NCBI GenBank assembly: GCA_001310715.1
Contig: BAXV01000107.1
Span: forward strand, 1 to 9,737
DNA: 9,737 nucleotides
Reading direction: 5' to 3'
Source: Pseudovibrio sp. JCM 19062
GTDB taxonomy: Bacteria > Pseudomonadota > Alphaproteobacteria > Rhizobiales > Stappiaceae
The notes under the pieces: model-generated
What the model saw: the letters and a program-made list of their open reading frames with translations, nothing else
Told to the model about the DNA's origin: nothing
Databases searched by the model: none
Shown here: positions 1 to 7,156 of the stretch, one piece after another
How the letters are laid out: each line of letters starts with the position of its first letter
Numbering within the stretch: position 1 is the stretch's first letter
Position numbers and translations under genes: made by a program

Positions 1-64
1 CAACGACGTCATGCCGCACAAGCGCAGCGCGATGCGGTATCCAGAGCCAGCAATACAGGCATTA

Positions 65-169
65 GAGCGTATTCCCGAAAAGTGGGTCCGGTTTTCGGAG
101 AAGAATACGCGTGAAAATATACGCTTAGAGCTTACTGCGTGAATTCATATGAACGCAACATGCTCTAGA
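65..169 (+). repeat. RIME/Bru-RS-like bipartite palindromic repeat, left copy
   Basis: A 105-bp element made of two adjacent imperfect palindromes. The first has arms gcgtattc (67-74) and gaatacgc (103-110), with an inner ccgaaaa / ttttcgg pair. The second has arms tagagc (126-131) and gctcta (162-167), with an inner tgcgt / acgca pair around the self-complementary ttcatatgaa. A second copy lies inverted at 1298-1402; aligned by eye the two differ at about 14 of 105 positions with no gaps. The motif cccgaaaagtgg...ttttcgg followed by a tgcgttca/tgaacgca palindrome is typical of the dispersed intergenic repeats of Rhizobiales (RIME, Bru-RS). Such elements are non-coding and not known to encode their own transposase. 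The family name is from recall, not a database match. Confidence 0.82.
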
Positions 170-660
170 AGTCATCACTTTGACCCTAAACCACATTTCG
201 TTTGAGCAGGAAGACTGCTCCTTCCCGCCAAAAACTTATCCCCCTCGCTTTGAGTCGTGGTCATACTAGACCCATGCCTACGTAACGGGCTTGCTGGTGG
301 GCCGTCCGTCAGTTGGTCGTAGGCTGGATGGGGCTACTGTGGGAGGTAACGTATTTCGCAGCAGGTCCGTGGAGGTTGCCCAAACGCCATGAGTGTTGGG
401 GCGGGAGGATGCGCGGCCAAACCAGAGGGCGTCAGCACTGTCGACACTTCTCTACGAGAAATGTCGTTTACAGCGTCTTTTGGACCTTGGCCATAGCTCC
501 TACAAAAACGTCCGGGCAAGGCGACAGCTGATGCCGAAGAAACTAATTTAATCAAGTAGCGCAGGCATTGCCTGCTCGCCTTGCTCATCCCGTTTCTCGG
601 GGAAACTCAGGTGCAACACTGCATGGATGCCATGTGGTGCCATTCGTGTTTGCTGGACAC
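170..660. other. Region without a supportable gene
   Basis: About 490 bp between the left repeat and the leader of the acetyltransferase gene. All six frames were inspected. Open stretches of up to about 80 codons exist on both strands (for instance 313-531 on + and 334-588 on -), but they overlap each other, lack convincing ribosome binding sites and resemble no family I recognise. The only clear structure is a perfect 15-nt palindrome at 561-575 (gcaggca t tgcctgc), followed by a weak gtttc/gaaac hairpin at 592-606. The stretch could be degraded gene or mobile-element sequence, but nothing identifies it. Confidence 0.5.
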
Positions 661-694
661 TTTGGGCAGGGTCTATGCTAAATTTCTGCCCAAA
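661..694 (+). promoter_or_regulatory. Perfect 9-bp inverted repeat in the leader of the GNAT gene
   Basis: tttgggcag (661-669) and ctgcccaaa (686-694) are perfect reverse complements separated by 16 nt. The right arm ends 12 nt before the ATG of the acetyltransferase, immediately before its purine-rich ribosome binding site (ggggggag, about 698-705). The symmetry and position fit either a repressor operator or an mRNA hairpin that affects translation. There is no T-tract after the stem, so it is not an ordinary intrinsic terminator. The structure is seen directly; the function is inferred. Confidence 0.45.
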
Positions 695-706
695 TATGGG
701 GGGAGT

Positions 707-1157
707 ATGCAGGAGTTTGAGATCAGAGCGGCGCAGTATGACGAACTGCCGGAAGTTGCACGCATGTATCGGCTGTCACGGGATCACTGCCTGTCGTTTT
801 TGCCAAAACTACACACACCGGAAGAAGACCTTTGGTTTTTTTCAGAATATTGTTTTTAAGAGCAATGAACTGACAATAGTCATAGGAGATGAGCAAATCA
901 TCGGTATGATGGCCACCAAAGATGACTGGATAGAACAGCTTTATCTGGACCCGCGACACCTGCGGAAAGGCATTGGCTCCAAGCTCCTGGAGCTGGCAAA
1001 AGCTCAATCATCCGGGACTCTGAAGCTTATGTGCTTTGTCGAGAATAGGGATGCCAGAGTATTTTACGAAGCGCATGGTTTTAAGGAAGTGAAGCGGACA
1101 AGCGGTTCAGAGAATGAAGAAGGTGCGCCGGATATTTTGTATGAGTGGCAAGGTTAA
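707..1157 (+). CDS. GNAT family N-acetyltransferase, frame broken by one extra base
   Basis: This gene would transfer an acetyl group from acetyl-CoA to an amine; the substrate cannot be told from sequence. It starts at ATG 707 behind a ggggggag ribosome binding site, in the frame giving MQEFEIRAAQ. The frame breaks in a run of seven T (836-842); skipping one base continues as ...QNIVFKSNEL to the TAA at 1155-1157, for 149 residues, a normal GNAT length. The C-terminal half holds the diagnostic acetyl-CoA loop (LYLDPRHLRKGIGSKLLELA, with the R-x-x-G-x-G/A core) and the motif-B segment NRDARVFYEAHGFKEV. Read literally, the 5' frame stops at 857-859, so as given the gene would make only a truncated N-terminus. 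It is the only recognisable gene between the inverted repeats and may be accessory DNA. Family assignment is firm; whether the indel is biological is doubtful. Confidence 0.82.
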
Positions 1158-1297
1158 CCTGCTCTGCAATATTGATGGTTCCGTGTGTTGGCCCATGGCG
1201 GAAGCCAGATAATACCCCCAAAATATCAGGGGGCATATACGGTGAGTTCCGCCTAGCACAGCATGACTCTGAGTGGCATTGTTTGATGTAGATGTAC
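1158..1297. other. Non-coding gap with a short G/C hairpin
   Basis: 140 bp between the acetyltransferase stop and the right repeat. It contains a ccccc (1215-1219) / ggggg (1229-1233) inverted repeat with a 9-nt loop. No T-tract follows on either strand, so it is a poor intrinsic terminator. No open frame, promoter or tRNA-like fold was recognised. Confidence 0.4.
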
Positions 1298-1402
1298 TCT
1301 AGAGCCTGTTGCGTTCATATGCATTCACGCACCAAGCTCCAACTCTATATTTTCATGCGTGTTCCTGTCCGAAAATCGGAACCACTTTTCGGGAATACGC
1401 TC
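1298..1402 (-). repeat. RIME/Bru-RS-like bipartite palindromic repeat, right copy (inverted)
   Basis: Reverse complement of the element at 65-169 over the same 105 bp, from tctagagc at 1298 to gaatacgctc at 1402. The two-palindrome architecture is retained, with a few substitutions that weaken the outer arm (gaacacgc in place of gaatacgc). It ends 29 bp before the start codon of the TenA-like gene, so it lies in that gene's leader or promoter region and its hairpins could affect expression. That both copies keep the same length and ends supports treating 105 bp as the repeat unit. Confidence 0.82.
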
Positions 1403-1431
1403 CAGGACAATGTGTTGGGAGGCACACGAGA

Positions 1432-2122
1432 ATGCTGAACACTGCAAGTTATGCCAATTACAAGCTCACTCATACAGATGAGACCTTCACGGATTGGCTT
1501 GTGAAATCTGCGGGGCCGAAGTGCACAAGGCAATCAGTCATCCGTTTACGAGTGCGATTGGCGATGACACGGTGAGCGCTGACTCCGTTAAACGCTATAT
1601 GCTGGAGGATTATCACTATATCCAGGATCTTGCGTCTGCTCTCGGTTTTCTCATTGCCAAAGCGCCTACAATGGCTGCCAAGCGCGCCTGTCCACATTTG
1701 CGCATAACCTGACTGCCAATGAACTTGATTTCTTCCAGCGGACTTTCAAGGAGTTGGGTGTTGATCCCGAGGTCTACGAGAACTTCGAGCCAAGCAGCGT
1801 TACCCGCGCGATTGGTGCCATGTTGCTATCGACCGCTGGTAAGGGCCACTACATTGATGGCATGACGACACTGCTTGCTTCTGAATGGGTTTACCGTGAG
1901 TGGGGGCTTCGTGAAGGTTCCAAGCCTCAGCCTAAACGGGCCTATCTTGCTGAATGGGTCGGGTTTCTGGCATGTGACGAGTTTGGCGAGTTCATCGACT
2001 GGCTCAAGCATGAAGTGAATGTGCACGGAGCAGAAGAGAGGATGCAGCGCCAGAGCGAGATATCGGAGAGCTTTACTCATATGTGTGAGTTGGAGGCGGA
2101 TTTCTTCGACATGGTGAGCTGA
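1432..2122 (+). CDS. TenA/PqqC-like (TENA_THI-4) protein with two frame breaks; thiaminase Cys replaced
   Basis: A TenA-type helical-bundle protein; relatives hydrolyse thiamine or its aminopyrimidine breakdown products for salvage. ATG 1432 lies 9 nt after a gggagg ribosome binding site (1417-1422). Two one-base losses interrupt the frame. One follows position 1500 (...FTDWL then CEICGAEVHKA). The other is at about 1684-1688 (...TMAAKR then LSTFAHNLTANEL). The rebuilt protein is about 230 residues, a normal TenA length. Family landmarks are present: KAISHPFTSAIG near the N-terminus, RYMLEDYHYI carrying the Asp equivalent to B. subtilis TenA Asp44, LLASEWVYREWG where TenA has LLPC-W, and ELEADFF at the C-terminus with the conserved Glu. 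The catalytic Cys position (Cys135 in B. subtilis) reads Ser, so this is unlikely to be a classical thiaminase II and may belong to the Cys-less TenA group. No TPP riboswitch was seen upstream. The true substrate is unknown. Confidence 0.8.
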
Positions 2123-2146
2123 TCAACAGGCCTCAGTTTGGGCGCG

Positions 2147-2180
2147 AAATGCTCTCTGTTTTGCGGGGAGCATTTTTTTT
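2147..2180 (+). terminator. Rho-independent terminator after the tenA-like gene
   Basis: aatgctc (2148-2154) pairs with gagcatt (2168-2174), followed at once by a run of eight T (2173-2180). It lies 25 bp after the TGA of the tenA-like gene and separates it from the amino-acid transporter operon. Confidence 0.85.
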
Positions 2181-2491
2181 CAGTTTGGTGAGTCGCGAGC
2201 CAGACCTTTGGCCTAAAAATAGGGCCAAGTACACGTTTGCGCTGTATCTGCGCAGTGATTTTACTTGATAATTGAAGGAGCGCGCAAACCGTTCCTAAAT
2301 GAGATTTTGTTAAGTTGGCCATTCTCGGAAGTATTTTTTATGCGTATTGTGTTTTTTGATGGTAATTTCTAATAGCGACTACTTTTGGTAGTTTATCTGA
2401 CTTAAATCGGCTTTTTGACCGCTTGATTGTAGAAAATTTTCCTCATTCTGGTAAAACACGCTCAATAAAGAAATACGAATAAGGAATAGAT
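2181..2491 (+). promoter_or_regulatory. Long leader/promoter region of the amino-acid ABC operon with several inverted repeats
   Basis: 311 bp with no credible gene. It holds three dyads. ttggcc / ggccaa sits at 2208-2213 and 2223-2228. An 8-bp pair gtttgcgc / gcgcaaac sits at 2235-2242 and 2282-2289. actac-N5-gtagt sits at 2378-2392. A ttgacc box at 2415-2420 could be a -35 element, but no well-spaced -10 box was found. aaggaa at 2481-2486 is the ribosome binding site of the binding-protein gene, 5 nt before ATG 2492. Regulation of the importer by a dimeric repressor or LysR-type activator would fit the dyads, but no regulator gene lies in the window. The dyads are observed; their function is inferred. 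Confidence 0.4.
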
Positions 2492-3236
2492 ATGTTCTCT
2501 CGTTCTACTGTTGCTGCCCTTGCTCTTCTGGTGGCTGTTCCTGCTCAGGCTGAAACAATCCGCGTGGGCATGTCTGGTGGTTATTTCCCATTCACTTTCG
2601 TCCAGCAGGATGTCCTGCAGGGCTTTGAAGTTGATGTTGCCCGTGCGATTGCAGAGCAGACTGGTGACGATGTTGAATTCGTGACCATGAGCTTCTCCGG
2701 TTTGGTTGGTGCTTTGGAAGCACGCCGCATTGACACTATTGCAAACCAGATCACCATTACTCCTGAGCGTGAAGCGAAATACACCTTTACCCAGCCATAC
2801 GTTTTTGATGGTGCACAGGTTGTAGTTAAGGCCGGTAATGAGGAAATCACTGGTGTTGAAGACCTGAAGGGTAAAAGCGTTGCGGTCGACCTCGGTTCTA
2901 ACTATGAAGACCTGATGCGCGAGCTGCCGTACGCTGATGAGATTGACATCCGCACCTACGAAGCAATGTGGCTCAGGATACTGCACTTGGCCGCGTTGAT
3001 GCATTTGTCATGGACGTGTGAGTGCTTCTCAGCTGATCAAAGAAACTCCATTGCCGCTGGCGCTGGCTGGTTCTCCATTCTCCGAGATCCGTAATGCAAT
3101 GCCGTTCCGCAGTGATGAAGAAGGTAAAGCTTTGGCTGCTAAGGTGGATGCTGCTATCACTGAGCTGAAGGCTTCTGGCAAGCTTGCTGAGATCTCCGAC
3201 AAGTGGTTTGGTGCGGACATCACTAAAGCTGACTAA
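2492..3236 (+). CDS. Amino-acid (cystine-type) ABC transporter substrate-binding protein, two frame breaks
   Basis: Periplasmic family-3 solute-binding protein of a polar amino-acid importer. Residues 1-20 form a Sec signal peptide (basic start, hydrophobic core, cleavage after AQA before ETIRVG). Residues 25-157 show the first lobe, with GFEVDVARAIAEQTG and the TITPEREAKYTFTQPY hinge segment. One base is lost at about 2963-2966, after RTYEA, and another at about 3015, after FVMD. Restoring both continues as NVAQDTALGRVDAFVMDRVS... and ends ...LAEISDKWFGADITKAD. The rebuilt protein is about 248 residues, normal for the family. The blocks LGSNYED, IRTYE, GR(V)DAFVMDR and the terminal KWFGAD(I)TK resemble E. 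coli cystine-binding TcyJ (FliY), so cystine or a related sulfur amino acid is the best ligand guess. It is the first gene of a three-gene operon. Without the corrections the protein would end early inside the second lobe. Confidence 0.88.
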
Positions 3237-3273
3237 GCCGTCTGTTTTTAAATAACTATAATAAGACCTGAGT

Positions 3274-3948
3274 ATGCACGCCTTAAATCTGGATTATATG
3301 CTTGGCCTTGTGCCAGTCCTCTTAAAATACCTGCCCCTAACTTTGGGTATGGCAAGTTTGTCCATGATTCTGGCGCTCATACTTGCATCGCTCTTTGCGA
3401 TTATCCGTGTGGTTCGCTTTCCTGTTCTGGATGCGGCCACGCGGCTCTTTATCAGCTTCTTCCGCGGAACACCGCTGCTGGTGCAGCTGTTTCTGTTTTA
3501 CTACGGGCTGCCGCAGCTGTTCTCGTTTCTCACCGCGATTGACGGGGTTACGGCGGCGATTATTGGGCTGACGCTGCACTTTTCCGCCTATATGGCAGAG
3601 AGTATCCGTGCTGCGATCCTCGGCGTCGACCGCAGCCAGTGGGAAGCGGCAAAGTCGATCGGGATGTCTACCAGCCAGATGATGCGCCGGATCATTCTGC
3701 CGCAAGCTTCACGTGTTGCTGCGCCAACTCTGATCAACTACTTCATCGACCTGATCAAGAGCACCAGTCTGGCCTTTACATTGGGTGTTACCGAGTTGAT
3801 GGGGGCTGCGCAGAAAGAAGCTGCGGGAAGCTTCCTGTACTTCGAGACATTTATTGTGGTTGCGGTGATTTATTGGGCCGTTGTCGAGAGCCTTGCTTTC
3901 ATCCAGACCCGTATTGAAAAACAACTCTCAAAGGCTGTTTCCAGATGA
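3274..3948 (+). CDS. Amino-acid (cystine-type) ABC transporter permease
   Basis: Inner-membrane subunit of the importer, 224 residues and intact. Hydrophobic segments begin at about residue 18 and recur to about residue 212, giving roughly five membrane spans. FRGTPLLVQLF (residues 63-73) is the family's conserved loop after the first spans. The cytoplasmic EAA motif that docks on the ATPase reads EAAKSIG followed by IILPQA (residues 124-145). It resembles E. coli TcyL (YecS), including the YYGLP and QWEAA blocks. The start is 37 bp after the binding-protein stop, with only a weak ribosome binding site. The stop overlaps the ATPase start as ATGA (3945-3948), so the two are probably translationally coupled. 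Family-level call is sure; the substrate is inferred from the whole operon. Confidence 0.93.
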   Translation: MHALNLDYMLGLVPVLLKYLPLTLGMASLSMILALILASLFAIIRVVRFPVLDAATRLFISFFRGTPLLVQLFLFYYGLPQLFSFLTAIDGVTAAIIGLTLHFSAYMAESIRAAILGVDRSQWEAAKSIGMSTSQMMRRIILPQASRVAAPTLINYFIDLIKSTSLAFTLGVTELMGAAQKEAAGSFLYFETFIVVAVIYWAVVESLAFIQTRIEKQLSKAVSR

Positions 3949-4676
3949 TCCAGATCCGCGGGCTCACAAAGATCTATAATGGTGTTCCTGTGTTGAACGG
4001 GATCGACCTGGATATCGAAAAAGGCGAGCGTATCGCCATTATCGGACCTTCCGGAACGGGTAAGTCGACCCTGCTGCGGTGCATCAACTTTCTTGAGACG
4101 CCTGAAAAGGGTGAGTACATCCTTGATGGCAAACCCATTGATGTGCAAAAGGCAAATGATGCGCAAATCAAAGAGATGCGCCTGAGAACGGCCTTTATCT
4201 TTCAGAACTATGCGCTGTTTGCCAACAAGACTGCTCGCGAGAACATTGCTGAAGGGCTGATTACCGTTCGCGGAGAGCCCAAAGAGGCTGCGTTTGAGCG
4301 TTCGGATGAGATCCTGCGGGATATCGGGATGGCAGATAAAGCTAATGCTTATCCGGCTTCCCTCTCGGGTGGTCAGCAGCAGCGCGTTGGTATTGGCCGG
4401 GCCATGGCCAGTGACGCAGAGCTGATGCTGGTTGATGAACCGACCTCGGCGCTTGACCCTGAATGGGTGGATGAAGTGCTGCAGTTGCTGACACGGGTTG
4501 CTCAGGCTCATCAGACCATGCTGATCGTGACCCACGAGATGGCGTTTGCAAAAGAGATCGCCGACCGTGTTCTGTTTATGGAAGGTGGCCGGATCGTCGA
4601 ACAGGGCCCGCCTGAGAAGATCTTTACGAGCCCGGATGATCCAAGAACCCGTAGTTTCCTGCGCAAGGTTCTATAA
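3945..4676 (+). CDS. Amino-acid (cystine-type) ABC transporter ATP-binding protein
   Basis: Cytoplasmic ATPase that powers the importer; 243 residues, intact. Walker A GPSGTGKST at residues 34-42, Q-loop FQNYALF at 86-92, ABC signature LSGGQQQRV at 140-148, Walker B LMLVDEP at 160-166, D-loop SALD at 168-171, H-loop His197 in VTHE. All catalytic residues are present. FQNYALFANKTARENI is the pattern of the polar amino-acid subfamily that includes TcyN, GlnQ and HisP. It overlaps the permease gene by 4 bp and is the last gene of the operon, followed by a strong terminator 13 bp on. It and the permease are two of the four genes here without an internal frame break. Confidence 0.95.
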   Translation: MIQIRGLTKIYNGVPVLNGIDLDIEKGERIAIIGPSGTGKSTLLRCINFLETPEKGEYILDGKPIDVQKANDAQIKEMRLRTAFIFQNYALFANKTARENIAEGLITVRGEPKEAAFERSDEILRDIGMADKANAYPASLSGGQQQRVGIGRAMASDAELMLVDEPTSALDPEWVDEVLQLLTRVAQAHQTMLIVTHEMAFAKEIADRVLFMEGGRIVEQGPPEKIFTSPDDPRTRSFLRKVL

Positions 4677-4686
4677 CGAAATTCGA

Positions 4687-4720
4687 AAGCGGTACCCATT
4701 GATGGAGGTACCGTTTTTTT
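4687..4720 (+). terminator. Rho-independent terminator of the ABC operon, between convergent genes
   Basis: cggtacc (4690-4696) and ggtaccg (4707-4713) form a perfect 7-bp stem with a 10-nt loop, followed by seven T (4714-4720). Upstream A residues can extend the stem. It lies 13 bp after the ATPase stop and just beyond the stop of the convergent PLP gene at 4723. On the minus strand the stem is followed by ctttcgaattt, so it may also act weakly in that direction. Confidence 0.9.
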
Positions 4721-4722
4721 AT

Positions 4723-5672
4723 TTATCGGCCTGTCAGGGCATCATTAACCTGTATGAGTTCCGCATTACCACCGCAGAGAAGAACGCCAACGCGCTCGCC
4801 TTCTGCGGGCTTGTAAGCACCAGAAATGAGTGCGACCAATGCAGTTGCTCCGCCGGGTTCCACAACAAGCTGCATCTCTCTCCAGAGGCAACGTTGTGCG
4901 GCTAGAATTGCGGCGTCTTCTACCAGAACGGATTGTGCAATGTGCTTGCTGGCCACCTCAAAGGGGTAAGTGCCGCACCTCTTGGCACCAAGTGCGTTGG
5001 CGGCAATGCTGTCGAGCTCAACATCCACCGGTTCTCCGGCGTTGAGAGCAGCATGCATAGAGCATGAGCCAACTGGCTCAACAGCGATAATCCTGGTTGG
5101 GGTGTTGGCGTAGTAGCTTGCAATGCCTGCCGCAAGACCGCCGCCGCCAACAGCAACGAGGATGGTATTCAGATCAGGGCTTTGCTCTGCCCATTCCAGC
5201 GCAACGGTTCCTTGACCATTGATTGTATCAATTGCGTCATAGGGGTGAATATCAATTGCACCAGTCTGTTCTTGGTATTGCGCGCAAAGGGCTGCAGCAT
5301 CTGCATAAGTTGTGCCTTCAATATGGAGATCAGCCCATAGCTGCGGATCTTGTCGACCTTTGCAGCGTTAGAGATCTCTGGCACAAAGATCTTGGCAGTG
5401 AGGCCGAGTGCATGAGCTGCACACGCGACAGCGGCGCCGTGGTTTCCGCCGGATGCCGCGGTAACTCCAGCCTCAGGAATGGGGCTGTTCAGTAGAGAAT
5501 TAAAAGCTCCGCGAGCTTTGAAAGAGCCGGAGTGTTGCAGATGCTCCAGTTTCAAGGAAATGGAGTGTTTCAAGCCGAAGGTCCCGTTACCACTCACAAT
5601 ACACGGGGTCTTGCGAATGTATTTCTGGATTCGTTCGTGAGCGATTTCAATTTGTTGCTTGGATATGTGCAC
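4723..5672 (-). CDS. PLP-dependent fold-type II serine/threonine dehydratase-like enzyme, one frame break
   Basis: A threonine/serine ammonia-lyase-type enzyme that would eliminate the beta substituent of a hydroxy- or thio-amino acid. The start is a GTG at 5672, since an in-frame stop lies 9-12 bp upstream; the ribosome binding site is weak. Motifs: SGSFKARGAFN with the PLP lysine at residue 52, the phosphate/carboxylate loop SGGNHGAA at 74-81, a tetraglycine loop (VGGGGLAAG) at about 176-179, and LLCGGNAE near the C-terminus. One base is lost at 5334-5336 (ccc on +), after KIRSYG; restoring it continues as ADLHIEG... without stops to TAA at 4723, for about 316 residues, the usual single-domain length. 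There is no C-terminal ACT domain, so it is unlikely to be the isoleucine-inhibited biosynthetic IlvA. Serine racemase, hydroxyaspartate dehydratase or a cysteine-type lyase are alternatives. It lies 73 bp downstream of the amidohydrolase gene on the same strand, probably co-transcribed. Confidence 0.87.
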
Positions 5673-5701
5673 GGGAATGGCCTAAGTTATTTTTGATATT
5701 A

Positions 5702-5726
5702 AGAGCTCGGAAAATCCCGAGGCTCT
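5702..5726 (-). terminator. Intergenic hairpin between the amidohydrolase and PLP genes
   Basis: agagctcgg (5702-5710) pairs with ccgaggctct (5717-5726), giving a 9-bp stem with one bulged base and a 6-nt loop. It sits 20 bp after the amidohydrolase stop in its reading direction. Only a weak T-tract follows (ttaatatc), so it may be a leaky terminator or an mRNA-stabilising stem between two co-transcribed genes rather than a full stop. Confidence 0.35.
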
Positions 5727-5745
5727 GTAAATTGTGGCAGTCGCC

Positions 5746-6917
5746 TTAAGTTGCGGGCAATGCGGTTTCAACCAGTTTGATAAAGTAGGAACACCCATAT
5801 GGAATGGCTTCATCGTTGAAGTCATATTTGGGGTGATGCAGACCTGCGGTGTCGCCGTTTCCGATGAATATGAAAGCTCCAGGCTTCTCTTCCAGGTAAT
5901 AGGCAAAGTCTTCTCCGCCCATGGTTGGGGCGATGTTTTCATTAACTTTATCTGCACTACCTGCAATTTCAGCAGCGATCCGGGTTGCGAACTTGGTCTG
6001 CTCCGGATGGTTTGATGTCGTTGGGTAGCCATCTTTGAATTCGAAGTCGACGTCTGCGCCGTTTGCTGCACAAATGCCTTCAACAACCTGCTTCACACGC
6101 TCAGCCGCTTGCTTACGAACAGCGGGATCCAGCGTGCGGATAGTGCCGCCGAGTTTCGCAGTACCCGGAATGATGTTGTAGGCGGTGCCTGCCTGGAAAA
6201 AGGTCACGGAAACTACAATGGATTGCAGCGGGTCAATATTACGGGAAGCGATGGACTGTAGGGCGGATACAATCTGAGACCCGATGACAACCGGATCGAT
6301 TGTGCTGTGTGGGTAGCTGCGTGACCGCCAACACCTTTTACGGTGATGGTGAATTCGTCAGTTGACGCCATCAGTGGACCAGAGCGGGTCGCAAAGTGTT
6401 CAATTGGGGTGCCTGGCAGGTTGTGCAGGCCGTAGATTTCGTCAACGTTCCAGCGTGTGAACAAGCCGTCGTCTATCATTGCTTTTGCGCCAGCTCCACC
6501 TTCTTCGGCGGGCTGGAAGACGAGAACGACGGTTCCGTCGAAATTGCGGGTTTCAGCTAGGTATTTTGCGGTGCCAAGCAGTATGGCGGTATGGCCGTCA
6601 TGACCGCATGCGTGCATGGCGCCTTCGTTTTTGGAAGCGTATTCTTTACCGGTTTCTTCGTTCATGGGAAGGGCATCCATGTCAGCACGAAGTGCGATGG
6701 ATTTGCCTGCACCACCGTTACGACCTCTGATAACGCCGACTACGCCTGTGCGGCCAACACCTCGGGTCACGTCATTAACGCCGATTTCAGTCAGGATTTC
6801 GGCTACTTTTTCTGAAGTGCGGTGAGTTTCATAAAGAACTTCGGGATATTCGTGAAAATCGCGGCGCCATGCGGTGATTTCATCATGCATTTCAGCAAGC
6901 CGATTGATAGTTGGCAT
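5746..6917 (-). CDS. M20D-family amidohydrolase (hippurate hydrolase / N-acyl amino acid deacylase type), one frame break
   Basis: Metal-dependent cytoplasmic hydrolase that removes acyl groups from N-acyl amino acids. ATG 6917 is preceded by a gagggag ribosome binding site (about 6925-6931). Motifs: ALRADMDALPM at residues 75-85, MHACGHDGHTA at 101-111 with metal ligands Cys104 and His106, FQPAEEGGAGAKAM at 134-147 with the catalytic/metal Glu138-139 pair, and GLHNLPG with His165. After the frame break come MGGEDFAYYLEE and the terminal LHHPKYDFND block. One base is lost at 6311-6313 (ggg on +), just after GVGGHAAT; with it restored the text reads T-P-H-S-T-I-D-P as usual for this family, for about 390 residues. 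Relatives include HipO, YxeP, YtnL and plant IAA-conjugate hydrolases; the acyl group and amino acid cannot be told. Adjacent PLP and cystine-importer genes make an N-acyl amino acid plausible. Confidence 0.9.
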
Positions 6918-7156
6918 TAGAGCGCTCCCTCAAAAACTTCGGATTTTTATTGCTATGAAAAAATGTGTCTCACTTTGGCCCAGTGCAGTGAAATATTGCA
7001 AGAGCAAATCAATCCTAAAAAGGTCGGTTGAGTAAATTTAAATGGACTGCTTGTGGTGTTTGTTTACCAACTCAGAAACAGTTAGATCACGAGAGGTTAT
7101 GGCTGTCGTCAGAACACATATTGCGCTTGGTTCAACTTAAGTAATAGCGAGGCAGT
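6918..7156. promoter_or_regulatory. Divergent intergenic region
   Basis: 239 bp between the amidohydrolase start (minus strand) and the small unknown gene (plus strand), so it should hold promoters for both. It is A/T-rich, with a self-complementary aaatttaaat near 7037. No confident -35/-10 pair, operator or RNA fold was recognised. The amidohydrolase ribosome binding site lies at its left edge (6925-6931) and gagg at 7149-7152 precedes the unknown gene. Confidence 0.35.

Noticed and set aside
2..142. Open frame entering from the left edge and ending inside the left repeat
   Set aside because: Two frames (ending at 113 and 142) are open here, more than half of the longer one is repeat sequence, and only about 20 residues lie outside it. 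It could be the 3' end of an upstream gene, but neither frame can be identified or preferred.
313..588. Overlapping open frames of 72 and 84 codons on opposite strands
   Set aside because: Low-complexity, R/W/P-rich translations without a ribosome binding site or family resemblance; they overlap each other almost completely.
1403..1431. TPP riboswitch upstream of the tenA-like gene
   Set aside because: No conserved thi-box sequence is present, and only 29 bp separate the repeat from the start codon, too short for the aptamer.
3870..4535. 221-codon minus-strand open frame
   Set aside because: Antisense to the ABC permease and ATPase genes, which carry all expected motifs; shadow frame.
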